In this document: in pieces, positions 14,858 to 26,814 of the stretch
How the letters are laid out: each line of letters begins with the position of its first letter
Numbering within the stretch: the first letter of the stretch is position 1
Assembly (NCBI GenBank): GCA_905182795.1
Contig: CAJJCZ010000016.1
Span: 1-34,826 of the forward strand
DNA from: an uncultured bacterium
GTDB lineage: Bacteria; Fidelibacterota; Marinisomatia; Marinisomatales; Marinisomataceae
Direction of reading: 5' to 3'
Length of the DNA: 34,826 bases
Program-made: the position numbers and the translations under genes
Notes under the pieces: generated by a model
Databases searched by the model: none
Seen by the model: the letters and a program-made list of their open reading frames with translations, nothing else
Told to the model about the DNA's origin: nothing

Positions 14858-15622
14858 ATGAAAAAAATTATCGCAGTTATTAATCAAAAAGGTGGCGTTG
14901 GTAAAACGACGACAGCTATTAATTTAGCTGCTAGTCTAGCTATCTTAGAGAAAAGAACTTTATTAATTGATTTTGATCCTCAAGCAAATGCTACAACTGG
15001 CTTATCAAATTTTGGAATTGATAAGAATCATTCTATCTATGATGCATTAAGTGGAAATCAAGCTATGAAAGATATTATTTCAACTACGAGCTTAGACTAC
15101 CTAGACTTTATTAGATCAGATAATAATTTGGTAGGTTGCGAAGTAGAATTGGTGTCAGTAAAAAACAGAGAAAAGCAATTATTGCGATTAATTAATAAAG
15201 TAAAAAAAGATTATGATTTTATCTTGATAGATTGTCCTCCGTCGTTAGGGTTATTAACATTAAATGTTCTAGTTGCATCAAACAACGTATTGATTCCTAT
15301 CCAAAGTGAATTTTTTGCTTTAGAGGGCTTGAAAAGCTTGCAAGAGACTATTAGGTTGGTTCAAGATAATGTTAATAAGGATTTAAAAATACTTGGAATT
15401 CTTATTACCATGCATACTAAAAGACTGCGTTTAGCAAAAAAAGTAGAAAATATATTAAAATCAAAATTCAAAAATAAGTTGCTTAAGACAAAAATTAGCA
15501 GAAATATCAGATTAGCTGAAGCTCCGGACGATGGAAAGCCAGCTATTATGTATGATGTTGATTGTGCTGGAGCAAAAAACTATATGGAATTAGCATTGGA
15601 GATTTTAAATGAAAAAAAATAA
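14858..15622 (+). CDS. parA: Chromosome partitioning ATPase ParA/Soj
   Basis: A 254-residue deviant Walker ATPase that forms ATP-dependent, DNA-bound dimers and moves ParB-bound origins. The 'KGGVGKTT' deviant Walker A motif is at 11-18, with 'LLIDFDPQANATTGL' (Walker A' region) and 'DFILIDCPPSLGLLT' (Walker B). The short N-terminus, without a helix-turn-helix, marks the chromosomal type rather than the plasmid P1 type. It is divergent from the threonine dehydrogenase gene across a 61-base gap, where its promoter should lie; no clear ribosome site is seen. Its end overlaps parB by 14 bases. Confidence 0.96.
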   Translation: MKKIIAVINQKGGVGKTTTAINLAASLAILEKRTLLIDFDPQANATTGLSNFGIDKNHSIYDALSGNQAMKDIISTTSLDYLDFIRSDNNLVGCEVELVSVKNREKQLLRLINKVKKDYDFILIDCPPSLGLLTLNVLVASNNVLIPIQSEFFALEGLKSLQETIRLVQDNVNKDLKILGILITMHTKRLRLAKKVENILKSKFKNKLLKTKISRNIRLAEAPDDGKPAIMYDVDCAGAKNYMELALEILNEKK

Positions 15623-16445
15623 TCAGATAGGGCAAGGGATTGGTGCACTACTTACACCAAATAAATCTTCTGACGATGTAGAGCAAAATAATATATTGAT
15701 CAGTAGAATTACTCCAAACCCCAATCAGCCTAGAAAAGTTTTTGATGAAAAATCGCTAAAACAATTAGCTCAGTCTATTGATGAAAAAGGCTTAATCACT
15801 CCCATTACAGTTAAAGCATCAAATAATAAATATATTATTGTTGCAGGAGAAAGAAGATTTAGAGCCCATCAATTACTAAAAAGAAAAAGAATATTAGCAT
15901 ATATAATAGATGCAGATTCCAATAAAGATATAATGTATATGGCATTAATTGAAAATATACAAAGAGAAGATTTAAATGCAATAGAGCAAGCCAAAGGATA
16001 TAAATATTTAAAAGATAATTTAGATAGCTCTATAACAGAGATTGCAAAAACAGTTGGTAAATCACGTCCAGCAGTTTCTAATTCATTGAGATTATTGAAT
16101 CTACCCGAAGAAATTCAAGACAGTATTCTTAAAAGTGAAATTAATGCAGGACAAGCAAGAGCAATTTTACAGAAAAAGACTACTCAAGGTATGATTCTTC
16201 TCTGGAGGCGATTATTAAAAGAAAAAATGTCTGTTAGGAAAGTAGAAGCTGCAGCGTCAAATGATATAAAATGGGACAATCAAATAAATCAAATTGAAAA
16301 TAAAATTGCAAGAATTATTGGAACTAAGGTAACAATCAATAACAATAAGAATACAAAAAAAGGATTTGTAAAAATTCATTTTGATTCAAAAACTTGGGAT
16401 CGCGTTGTTAGTAAGCTTAAAAGTATCAAGTCAGATTTTGAATAA
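15609..16445 (+). CDS. parB: Chromosome partitioning protein ParB/Spo0J
   Basis: A 278-residue CTP-binding DNA clamp that loads at parS sites. The N-terminal 'GQGIGALL' is the ParA-contacting tip. The CTP-binding motifs are 'GERRFRA' (80-86) and 'ENIQREDLN' (115-123). A helix-turn-helix follows ('EIAKTVGKSRPAVSNSLRLL'). The C-terminal 60 residues are basic and should dimerise. No match to the consensus parS palindrome was seen in this window, so the sites are elsewhere or diverged. Confidence 0.96.
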   Translation: MKKNNQIGQGIGALLTPNKSSDDVEQNNILISRITPNPNQPRKVFDEKSLKQLAQSIDEKGLITPITVKASNNKYIIVAGERRFRAHQLLKRKRILAYIIDADSNKDIMYMALIENIQREDLNAIEQAKGYKYLKDNLDSSITEIAKTVGKSRPAVSNSLRLLNLPEEIQDSILKSEINAGQARAILQKKTTQGMILLWRRLLKEKMSVRKVEAAASNDIKWDNQINQIENKIARIIGTKVTINNNKNTKKGFVKIHFDSKTWDRVVSKLKSIKSDFE

Positions 16446-16473
16446 TAGGACTATTTAATAAAGAAAGATATCA

Positions 16474-17220
16474 ATGAAATTTAAAAAATATAAAATATTA
16501 TTTATTTCTCCCTTTAATGATAAAACATGGCAGTCCGAATTCAATAGACCTATGCTGATAGCAGGATTATCTTTAATATCTTTTTCGTTTATCGCTTCTT
16601 TGTCGTTAATGTTTCTTTCTATACCTATTGTAAAAGAATACCTTAAAATCACCGCTATTAACAAAGAGATTAAGCAGCAAGAAAAAATTATAGAAAATAT
16701 TAGTGGAACGTTAGATGAAATAGGACTGATGAAATCTTATATTGAGAATATCATTGGCTCTGATAGTCAAAACAAATTACCAGATAATAATATTAGATTT
16801 ATGGTTACAGATAATATACCAGATATCCAGCCTACCGATGGAATTATTAGTAAAGATTTCAATCTAAGTACTCTACATTTTGGAATAGACATTGTAAGCG
16901 ATGAATCTACTCCGATTGTTTCAATTGCTGATGGCGTTGTTATTTATAGTGATTATTCTAAAGAGCTTGGTAATGGAATCGTAATCGATCATCAAAATGG
17001 ATATCAGTCCCATTATTACCATAACGAAGAAAATTTTGTCAAAAAAAATGAGAAAATAGATAGAGGCATGTTAATTGGAAAGATTGGAAATACAGGAGTA
17101 TCTACAGGACCTCACCTACATTTTGAAATATGGAAAGATGGGAAGCCAATTGATCCATTAAATTTTTTCCCTAATTTTTCAAAAAAATCTGATAAATTTG
17201 AGGAGGAATCAAATGAATAA
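16474..17220 (+). CDS. M23 (LytM) peptidoglycan endopeptidase, membrane-anchored
   Basis: A 248-residue protein: cytoplasmic N-terminus, one membrane helix (about 27-50), a coiled-coil-like stretch (58-95), then the M23 domain (about 130-232). The zinc ligands His135 and Asp139 ('HFGID') and His216 in 'HLHFE' are present, and His180 or His183 with His214 supply the catalytic histidines, so it should be active in cutting peptide cross-links. The gene overlaps the following bactofilin gene by 8 bases. M23-bactofilin pairs recur in many Gram-negative bacteria, where the bactofilin positions the hydrolase; that role is inferred here. Confidence 0.92.
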   Translation: MKFKKYKILFISPFNDKTWQSEFNRPMLIAGLSLISFSFIASLSLMFLSIPIVKEYLKITAINKEIKQQEKIIENISGTLDEIGLMKSYIENIIGSDSQNKLPDNNIRFMVTDNIPDIQPTDGIISKDFNLSTLHFGIDIVSDESTPIVSIADGVVIYSDYSKELGNGIVIDHQNGYQSHYYHNEENFVKKNEKIDRGMLIGKIGNTGVSTGPHLHFEIWKDGKPIDPLNFFPNFSKKSDKFEEESNE

Positions 17221-17560
17221 TAAATCAAGTAATAGCCAGACGATTATAGCAGAAGATGTCCAAATTGATGGTGATATGGTTCTAATTGGTAATATCACTA
17301 TTTATGGAGAAATAAGAGGATCAGTTTCTACGGACGGAGCAATCCAGTTAGCAAAAAAAGGAAAAATTTTTGGAGATGTTAAGGCTTCTACAATACAAAT
17401 TAATGGCTATATCCAAGGTGATGTTTTTATCAATGGCTCTGCTGAGTTATTAGGAAAATGTGAGTTAGTTGGAGACTTAAAATATAAAATATTAACAATA
17501 CAGGATGGCGCTCAATTCTCTGGACGCTGTGAAATCATTGAAGATGATTTTGATTTATAA
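17213..17560 (+). CDS. Bactofilin
   Basis: A 115-residue cytoskeletal protein forming a right-handed beta-helix that polymerises without nucleotide, often as membrane-bound scaffolds for cell-wall enzymes. The body (about 10-108) shows the regular six-residue glycine/hydrophobic rhythm: 'DVQIDGDMVLIGNITIYGEIRGSV', 'GDVKAS', 'IQGDVFINGSAELLGK'. Short polar tails flank it. Start choice: an AGGAGG site at 17201-17206, 6 bases ahead, points to the ATG at 17213; the frame stays open back to a TTG at 17198, but that lies on the ribosome site and is not likely used. The M23 stop overlaps the start by 8 bases, indicating coupled synthesis. Confidence 0.92.
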   Translation: MNNKSSNSQTIIAEDVQIDGDMVLIGNITIYGEIRGSVSTDGAIQLAKKGKIFGDVKASTIQINGYIQGDVFINGSAELLGKCELVGDLKYKILTIQDGAQFSGRCEIIEDDFDL

Positions 17561-17755
17561 ATGAACCCTCCTAAAAGATCTTTAAGCTCAATCATGTCAG
17601 AAAGCTATGCTATATATTTTCAGTTTTTTGGTATTATTATCAGTTGGATATTATGCGGATATCTTATTACAAAAAGTATATCTTATATTGCTATTATTGG
17701 AGGTGTAATCCACGGCTCTATAAAGGCATACCAGCATGTTATAAAAAATAATTAG
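17561..17755 (+). CDS. AtpI/AtpZ-type small ATP synthase accessory protein
   Basis: A 64-residue membrane protein with two helices (about 16-37 and 40-58), the size and layout of the AtpZ/AtpI group (putative F0F1-ATPase subunit family) that precedes atp operons and helps c-ring assembly or ion supply. 'YFQFFGIIISWILCGYLI' is the typical first helix. It begins on the base after the bactofilin stop and lies 53 bases before atpB. Family assignment rests on size, topology and position as much as on motif. Confidence 0.75.
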   Translation: MNPPKRSLSSIMSESYAIYFQFFGIIISWILCGYLITKSISYIAIIGGVIHGSIKAYQHVIKNN

Positions 17756-17808
17756 AAAATCTGATTTTTTCCTGTGATTAATTACATCTCTTTGTTAATA
17801 TTTCATCG

Positions 17809-18762
17809 ATGTTTGTAGATAAAAAAATAACTGAAACTCATCATGCTCAAAGTCCTGCAGATACAGCTATTGGTCATGTTGCAAATACAGATCATGGACA
17901 TCATATTTTTGATGTAGAATTTTTATCTTACTTATCAACAAAGATTTCATCGTTCTTTGGTATATCAGAAAACTCTATGTTTTTTATTAATCTTGGTATT
18001 ACTAAGCATGTATTTGTGCTCTTATTTATATCTACATTAATGGTATTAAGTATTATTGGATTGATTAGAAATTATATATCACATAAAAATAATATACCAA
18101 ACAAGCTCATGAGCGTTGTAGAAATGTTTGTGGTTTATTTAAAAGATGATGTCTTAGAAAATTTTATTGGTAAAAATTATAGAGAGTGGGCATCATTAAT
18201 TTATACGATTTTCTTTTTTGTTTTATTTGCCAATATATCAGGATTGATACCTTTTTTTGATCTACTTGGATTATTTGGTAAATTGGGAAATAATGAATTA
18301 TTAAGTAATTTATCTCATGGAGGTGCTACAATAACTGCCAATGCGAATGTTACCTTTGCTATTGCAACTATTACTTTTGTTGCGTTTATAGGTGCAGGTA
18401 TTAAAAAATATGGCTTTATTCAGCATTGGAAAAATTTAGCTCCTTCAGGTTTAGCCTGGCCACTTTATTTTGTTGTAGTTCCTATTGAATTTATGGGACT
18501 ATTTATTAGACCTCTTGCGTTAACATTGAGGTTAGCAGGTAATATGATGGGCGGCCATATAGCATTAGTGATTTTTATAACATTTATATTTTCAATGGCA
18601 GATAGCTTTGGAGCATGGGCAGGTTTTGGTATAGCACCATTCTCTATTGCATTAGCAGTAGGATTAACTATGTTAGAATTGTTGGTTGCAGTAATTCAAG
18701 CATATGTATTTGCTTTATTAACAGCCGTTTTTATAGGAATGGCAATAAACGTAGATCATTAA
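17809..18762 (+). CDS. atpB: ATP synthase F0 subunit a
   Basis: A 317-residue membrane stator subunit that forms the ion half-channels next to the c ring. The essential Arg241 is in 'LTLRLAGNMMGGH' and the following helices 'FSIALAVGLTMLELLVAVIQAYVFALLTAVFI' carry the conserved Glu and Gln. The N-terminal 40 residues are polar and rich in histidine (HH at 11-12, HGHH at 29-32). This extension resembles the long subunit-a N-termini of Bacteroidota-type enzymes. No good ribosome site is seen before the ATG. Confidence 0.96.
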   Translation: MFVDKKITETHHAQSPADTAIGHVANTDHGHHIFDVEFLSYLSTKISSFFGISENSMFFINLGITKHVFVLLFISTLMVLSIIGLIRNYISHKNNIPNKLMSVVEMFVVYLKDDVLENFIGKNYREWASLIYTIFFFVLFANISGLIPFFDLLGLFGKLGNNELLSNLSHGGATITANANVTFAIATITFVAFIGAGIKKYGFIQHWKNLAPSGLAWPLYFVVVPIEFMGLFIRPLALTLRLAGNMMGGHIALVIFITFIFSMADSFGAWAGFGIAPFSIALAVGLTMLELLVAVIQAYVFALLTAVFIGMAINVDH

Positions 18763-18966
<204 letters not shown>

Positions 18967-18985
18967 TCAACGTTAGGAATACAAT

Positions 18986-19492
18986 ATGAACCCATTATTA
19001 ACGGTAGATCTAGGCTTATATGTCTGGACACTAGTAATTTTTATGACAGTGCTTTTTGTTTTAAAGAAGTATGCATGGAATCCTCTTCTAGATTTTATTG
19101 AAGAGAGAGAAAAGGACATTGCTAATTCTTTATCAATGGCTGAAAGTGCAAAGTCTGATTTAGAAAAAATCAAAGACGAGTCACAAAAAATATTAGATCA
19201 AGCCAAAAAAGAAGGCAAGGTTATCGTAAATGATAGCAAACAAAAAGCTGAAGATGCAGCCAATAACATTTTAGAAAAAGCTAAAGTAAAATCTGATGAA
19301 TTTATTGTAGATGCCAAATCTAAAATTGAAATTGAGAAGCAACGAGCAATTAAAGAGATCAAAGAAGAAGTAGTTGATCTTAGTATTGATTTAGCTTCTA
19401 AAATATTACAAAGAAATGTGAATGATGATGATAATGATAAATTTATTAAATCTTCACTAGAAGCAATGAATATAGATGAAGCAAAATCATAA
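18986..19492 (+). CDS. atpF: ATP synthase F0 subunit b
   Basis: A 168-residue peripheral stalk subunit: one membrane helix (about 8-27), then a long charged coiled coil to residue 150. The 'KKYAWNPLLDFIEEREKDIANSL' segment after the membrane helix is the usual family start of the stalk. TAGGAA lies upstream of the ATG. The gene overlaps atpH by 17 bases. Confidence 0.95.
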   Translation: MNPLLTVDLGLYVWTLVIFMTVLFVLKKYAWNPLLDFIEEREKDIANSLSMAESAKSDLEKIKDESQKILDQAKKEGKVIVNDSKQKAEDAANNILEKAKVKSDEFIVDAKSKIEIEKQRAIKEIKEEVVDLSIDLASKILQRNVNDDDNDKFIKSSLEAMNIDEAKS

Positions 19493-20018
19493 AAAAATAA
19501 AAATCTATTCTGAAGCGCTATGTGGTAGTGTTGATACTTTTGAAAGTTTTCAAGGTATCAAGATATCATTGCATGGACTTGCTGCTTTATCAACAAAAGA
19601 CCTGACAATTAATACATTTTTGAAATCAAAGTCAGTTGATTCAAATCAAAAGATGAACATATTTAGAGAAGCTTTTAAAGGAGTCTTTAATGATAGCTTA
19701 TTAGATATGTTATTGGTTATGATTGAAAATGATGATATAAATTTATTAATTGATGTAAATAAAAGTTTTGTGGTTTTAGCCAAAAAGAAGTTAAATATAG
19801 CATATGTAGAAGTAACATCATCTTCAGATATGGATGATAATGCAAGAATACAATTATCAGATGCGCTAAGCAACATAACGAAAAAGAAAATTGATATTAA
19901 TTTTTCAACTAATAAAAATTTAATTGGAGGATTAAAGATTAAAATTGATGACATGCTATTCGATAGCAGCTTAAAAACAAAATTAGAAAACGCAAAATCA
20001 AAATTAATAGGGGTATAG
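19476..20018 (+). CDS. atpH: ATP synthase F1 subunit delta
   Basis: A 180-residue protein (normal length) linking the peripheral stalk to the top of alpha3beta3. An N-terminal six-helix domain ends near residue 105, and the C-terminal domain has 'KKLNIAYVEVTSSSDMDD' and 'LIGGLKIKIDDMLFDSSLKTKLENAKSKL', the conserved delta/OSCP ending. It starts inside atpF and is followed directly by atpA. Confidence 0.93.
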   Translation: MKQNHKKIKIYSEALCGSVDTFESFQGIKISLHGLAALSTKDLTINTFLKSKSVDSNQKMNIFREAFKGVFNDSLLDMLLVMIENDDINLLIDVNKSFVVLAKKKLNIAYVEVTSSSDMDDNARIQLSDALSNITKKKIDINFSTNKNLIGGLKIKIDDMLFDSSLKTKLENAKSKLIGV

Positions 20019-21536
20019 ATGGATATTAAAACTAATCAAATCGGCGACTTACTACGCGACCAAATAAAAAATATCGATAATAATGTCGATGTGAATGAAG
20101 TTGGTGAAGTTCTAGAGATCGGAGACGGAGTTGCTAGAACTAGCGGCTTGGGTAATGTGATGAGTTCTGAGCTTGTAGAATTTCCAAACAATGTATTTGG
20201 TATGGCATTGAACTTGGAAGAAGAAAATGTAGGTGTTGTACTTTTTGGAGATAGCAGTCTTGTGAAAGAGGGTGATATTGTGAAAAGAACAGGAAAGGTA
20301 GTAGAAGTTCCTGTAGGAAAAGAATTATTGGGTCGAGTAGTTAGTCCGTTAGGTGTACCTATGGATGGTAAAGGTCCAATCAATGCAAAACATACATTGC
20401 CAATTGAAAGAAAAGCATTAGGAGTTATGCAAAGATTTCCAGTAAAAGAACCTTTGCAAACAGGCTTAAAATCAATCGATAGTATGATTCCAATTGGTAG
20501 AGGTCAAAGAGAATTAATTATTGGAGATAGGCAGACAGGAAAATCTGCTATTGCTACAGATACAATTATTAATCAAAAATCTACTCATGATGGTGATAGC
20601 CCAGTTTATTGCATTTATGTTGCGATTGGTCAAAAGGCATCTACAGTAGCAAAATTAGTAGGTGAGTTAGAAGCAAATGGTGCAATGGAATATACTACAG
20701 TAGTTGTTGCAAATGCATCTGACCCTGCTCCCTTACAATATATAGCACCATATTCTGGATGTGCAATGGGAGAATATTATAGAGATAATAGTATGCATGC
20801 CTTAATTGTTTATGACGACCTGTCTAAGCAAGCCACAGCTTATAGGCAAATGTCGCTAGTACTAAGACGACCTCCAGGCAGAGAGGCTTTTCCTGGAGAT
20901 GTATTTTATTTACATAGTAGATTATTAGAAAGATCTTCAAAATTATCTGAAGATTTAGGTTCAGGTTCATTAACTGCATTACCGGTTATTGAAACTCAAG
21001 AAGGAGATGTATCAGCATATATTCCAACAAATGTAATTTCTATTACTGATGGACAAATATACCTAGATACTAATCTATTTAATGGTGGAGTCAGACCTGC
21101 AGTAGATGTAGGACTTTCTGTATCTAGAGTTGGTGGAAGTGCACAGATTAAAGCAATGAAAAAGATTGCTGGTAAATTGAGACTAGACTTAGCACAATTT
21201 AGAGAATTGGAAGCGTTTGCAAAATTTGCTTCTGATTTAGATGAGGCTACAGCAGCACAGATTACCAGAGGGCGTCGTATGGTAGAAATATTGAAACAAA
21301 ATCAATATGTACCAATGTCTACAGCCAACCAAGTAGTAATTATTTATGCAGCTAGTCAAGGATATCTTGATGATATAGATATTGAATCTGTTAAGGAGTT
21401 TGAAGTTGGTTTACTAGAACACTTTGCATCTAAGGCTTCAGACTGTATTAAAGAAATTAATGATACAGGAGATATTGGAGATGACTTAGCTGGTAAGATG
21501 AATAAGACAATTGAGGAATTCAAAAAGAGCTTCTAG
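20019..21536 (+). CDS. atpA: ATP synthase F1 subunit alpha
   Basis: A 505-residue non-catalytic nucleotide-binding subunit of F1. The P-loop is 'GDRQTGKSA' (about 170-178), and '[45 protein letters not shown]' covers Walker B and the alpha signature, including the arginine finger region. Full length, with no damage seen. The ATG abuts the atpH stop, and an AGGGG site lies 7 bases upstream. Confidence 0.98.
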   Translation: MDIKTNQIGDLLRDQIKNIDNNVDVNEVGEVLEIGDGVARTSGLGNVMSSELVEFPNNVFGMALNLEEENVGVVLFGDSSLVKEGDIVKRTGKVVEVPVGKELLGRVVSPLGVPMDGKGPINAKHTLPIERKALGVMQRFPVKEPLQTGLKSIDSMIPIGRGQRELIIGDRQTGKSAIATDTIINQKSTHDGDSPVYCIYVAIGQKASTVAKLVGELEANGAMEYTTVVVANASDPAPLQYIAPYSGCAMGEYYRDNSMHALIVYDDLSKQATAYRQMSLVLRRPPGREAFPGDVFYLHSRLLERSSKLSEDLGSGSLTALPVIETQEGDVSAYIPTNVISITDGQIYLDTNLFNGGVRPAVDVGLSVSRVGGSAQIKAMKKIAGKLRLDLAQFRELEAFAKFASDLDEATAAQITRGRRMVEILKQNQYVPMSTANQVVIIYAASQGYLDDIDIESVKEFEVGLLEHFASKASDCIKEINDTGDIGDDLAGKMNKTIEEFKKSF

Positions 21537-21537
21537 T

Positions 21538-24097
<2,560 letters not shown>

Positions 24098-24115
24098 TTA
24101 TTACATTCATACTAT

Positions 24116-25879
24116 ATGGAATCTAGAACACATAATTGTGGTGAATTAACCAAAAAGAATATTGATAAAAATGTTCGATTATTTGGATGGATTAATTCAA
24201 CGCGTACACATGGAAAAATTATTTTTATTGATATCAGAGATAGATTTGGTAAAACTCAAATTATCTTAAATACAGATTCTTTAGTAGAAAAAGGAAAAAC
24301 TTTATCAAATGAAGATGTAATATCAGTCTCTGGTAATGTGGTAGCTAGATCATCAGATCTAATAAATAATAATATCACAACAGGAGAAATTGAAGTTGTT
24401 GCAGAGGAATTAGAAATCCTAAATATGGCATCTCCACTTCCAATGTCGATTCATGATAGGTCAGCTTCTACTGAAGAACATCGATTAAAGTATCGCTATC
24501 TAGAATTAAGAAATTCTGAACTGCAAAATAATTTAATTATCAGACATAAAACAACTCAAGTAGTCAGAAATTTTTTAAATGACCAAAATTTTATTGAAAT
24601 TGAAACTCCTATATTAACTAAATCTACCCCTGAAGGAGCGAGAGACTATTTAGTACCAAGTAGAGTGCATAATGGAAAATTTTATGCCTTACCTCAATCT
24701 CCTCAGATGTATAAACAGTTATTCATGATCTCTGGTTTAGATAGATATTTTCAAATTGTAAAATGTTTTAGGGATGAAGATTTGAGATCTGACAGACAGC
24801 CTGAGTTTACTCAAATTGATATTGAGATGAGCTTTGTAGATGAAGAGCATATAAGAGATATGGTAGAAAAACTTATTGTAACCGTATTTGACAAAGTAAA
24901 TAATAATAAAATGCAGACTCCATTTCCCATTTTAACGTATGAAGAGTCAATGAATAGATTTGGTACTGATAAGCCTGATCTTAGATATCCAATAGAGATA
25001 AAAGATTTTAAAAAGTTTTCTGATCAATCCGATTTTCAAGCATTCAAAAATTCAGAATCTGTCAATATGATTCATGTGAACAATGTAGAATATTTTTCTA
25101 GAAAGGTTATTTCTGAACTTGATTCTTATGCACAGTCTCTTGGTGCTAAAGGGTTAGCATGGATGAAATATAATGATGGTTCTTTTGAAGGTGGCATATC
25201 AAAATTTTTTAATAAAGATCTTCAATCTGATATTGCATCAGATTGCAATATAAATGACGGTTCAATATGTTTCATGGTAGCTGATAGCTCTCAATTATCT
25301 TTAAAGGTATTAGGAAAAATAAGAGTTAAAGTTGCAAAGATGTTGAGCCTATATAATGCTAATAATGATTCAGTATTTCAGCCAGTATGGATTGTCGACT
25401 TCCCATTATTTGATTGGGATGAAGATAATCAACGCTTTGATTCAGTTCACCATCCTTTTGTAGCACCAAAAGATAAAGATATTAAAACTGCAATATCAGA
25501 ACCTGGCAAAGCTATATCGAAAGGCTATGATCTTGTAATCAATGGTTACGAGGTAGCAGGGGGATCTATTAGAATTCATGATCAAAAACTACAGCAGAAA
25601 ATTTTTGAAACAATGAACCTTACTAAAGAAGATATTGATAGTAAATTTGGTTTTTTCATTGATGCTCTAAAATTTGGAACTCCTCCTCATGGCGGTATTG
25701 CATTTGGTTTAGATAGATTGGTTATGTTATTAGCTGGTGTTAATAATATAAGAGACGTAATTGCATTTCCAAAAACTACCTCAGCCTCCGCTCTTATGGA
25801 AGATTCTCCCAATACTGTATCAGATGAACAATTAGATGATTTAGGTATAGGTATTAAAGAGAATGAAAAAAACGTTTGA
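24116..25879 (+). CDS. aspS: Aspartyl-tRNA synthetase, bacterial type, probably non-discriminating
   Basis: A 587-residue class IIb synthetase. The anticodon-binding OB domain is at the N-terminus ('LFGWINSTRTHGKIIFIDIRDRFG', 22-45). The catalytic core has 'PEGARDYLVPSR', 'SPQMYKQLFM' and motif 2 'RYFQIVKCFRDEDLRSDRQPEFTQIDIEMSF'. A GAD insertion (about 285-400) and motif 3 'GIAFGLDRLVMLLAG' follow. His32 with Gly33 in the OB fold is the pattern reported for enzymes that also charge tRNA-Asn; discriminating enzymes usually have Leu there. Such cells need GatCAB, not seen here. The 3' end overlaps phoH by 17 bases. Confidence 0.97.
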   Translation: MESRTHNCGELTKKNIDKNVRLFGWINSTRTHGKIIFIDIRDRFGKTQIILNTDSLVEKGKTLSNEDVISVSGNVVARSSDLINNNITTGEIEVVAEELEILNMASPLPMSIHDRSASTEEHRLKYRYLELRNSELQNNLIIRHKTTQVVRNFLNDQNFIEIETPILTKSTPEGARDYLVPSRVHNGKFYALPQSPQMYKQLFMISGLDRYFQIVKCFRDEDLRSDRQPEFTQIDIEMSFVDEEHIRDMVEKLIVTVFDKVNNNKMQTPFPILTYEESMNRFGTDKPDLRYPIEIKDFKKFSDQSDFQAFKNSESVNMIHVNNVEYFSRKVISELDSYAQSLGAKGLAWMKYNDGSFEGGISKFFNKDLQSDIASDCNINDGSICFMVADSSQLSLKVLGKIRVKVAKMLSLYNANNDSVFQPVWIVDFPLFDWDEDNQRFDSVHHPFVAPKDKDIKTAISEPGKAISKGYDLVINGYEVAGGSIRIHDQKLQQKIFETMNLTKEDIDSKFGFFIDALKFGTPPHGGIAFGLDRLVMLLAGVNNIRDVIAFPKTTSASALMEDSPNTVSDEQLDDLGIGIKENEKNV

Positions 25880-26801
25880 AATAAAAGGAGTTGATCTAAC
25901 AGAGCTTTATGGCATTGGTGATCAAAATATCCTTTTTCTTGAAAAATCCCTTCCATTAAATATCAATATTCGTGGTAATAGTCTTTTTTGCAAAGGACTA
26001 AAAAAAGATCTAGAACATTTTTCTATAATCTTAAGCCATATGGTTGATTCTATTAAAAAAGGCAACAATCTTAGCACAAAAGATATCAATCAATTATTGG
26101 CAATGAATATGCAGAAAAATTTAGACAGTAAAAAATCTATCAATAATGTTATTTTTTATGGTAAAAAAGGACCTATACATGCTAAAACGGATGGACAGAA
26201 AAATTTATTAGAATCTTTATATAAAAATGAAATTGTTATATCTATAGGACCTGCGGGTACTGGAAAAACATTCTTAGCAGTTGCCCATGCGCTATCTTTA
26301 TTAGAAAAGCATGAAATTGAAAAAATTATTTTTTGTAGACCTGCAGTAGAGGCAGGAGAGAGTTTAGGATTTCTTCCAGGAGATTTGAAAGATAAAATTG
26401 ATCCATATCTTGGACCACTGTATGATGCATTGAATGAATTATTACCAAAAAGTAAAATTCAAATGTTTCTTAGTAAGGGAATTATAGAAATTATTCCCTT
26501 AGCTTACATGAGAGGAAGAACAATTAATAGATCGGTAATGATATTAGACGAAGCTCAAAATGCATCTACTATTCAAATGAAGATGTTTCTAACTAGGTTG
26601 GGTATAGGCTCTAGAGCAATAATCACCGGAGATATATCTCAAATTGACTTACCAAAAAAATCTAATTCAGGATTGATTAGCATTCTGAGTATTTTAAAAA
26701 ACATAAAAGATATTGGAATTGTAGAATTAAATGAGCATGATATCGCCAGACACCGTTTAGTGAAGTATATTATAAATGCATATTCAAAAATGGAAGTATA
26801 A
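25863..26801 (+). CDS. phoH: PhoH-family ATPase
   Basis: A 312-residue ATPase of the PhoH/YbeZ type, linked in other bacteria to RNA metabolism and ribosome maturation. An N-terminal KH-like portion (about 1-95) precedes the P-loop 'GPAGTGKT' (129-136), and 'VMILDEAQNAS' is Walker B. 'RPAVEAGESLGFLPGDLKDKIDPYLGPLYDAL' is the diagnostic PhoH block. The usual partner ybeY is not next to it in this window. The start overlaps aspS, and the leucine dehydrogenase gene follows after 13 bases. Confidence 0.95.
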   Translation: MKKTFEIKGVDLTELYGIGDQNILFLEKSLPLNINIRGNSLFCKGLKKDLEHFSIILSHMVDSIKKGNNLSTKDINQLLAMNMQKNLDSKKSINNVIFYGKKGPIHAKTDGQKNLLESLYKNEIVISIGPAGTGKTFLAVAHALSLLEKHEIEKIIFCRPAVEAGESLGFLPGDLKDKIDPYLGPLYDALNELLPKSKIQMFLSKGIIEIIPLAYMRGRTINRSVMILDEAQNASTIQMKMFLTRLGIGSRAIITGDISQIDLPKKSNSGLISILSILKNIKDIGIVELNEHDIARHRLVKYIINAYSKMEV

Positions 26802-26814
26802 AAGGAAAATTATC

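Noticed and set aside
14797-15000. parS site or replication origin near parAB
   Set aside because: No copy of the parS palindrome or DnaA-box cluster was seen. parAB is joined to ATP synthase genes here, not to origin markers such as dnaA or rnpA.
17198-17212. TTG start adding five residues to bactofilin
   Set aside because: The TTG overlaps the AGGAGG ribosome site that serves the ATG at 17213.
17756-17808. Terminator between atpI/Z and atpB (AAAATC-TG-ATTTT)
   Set aside because: A two-base loop and an A-T-only stem make it an unlikely hairpin, and the operon probably continues through it.
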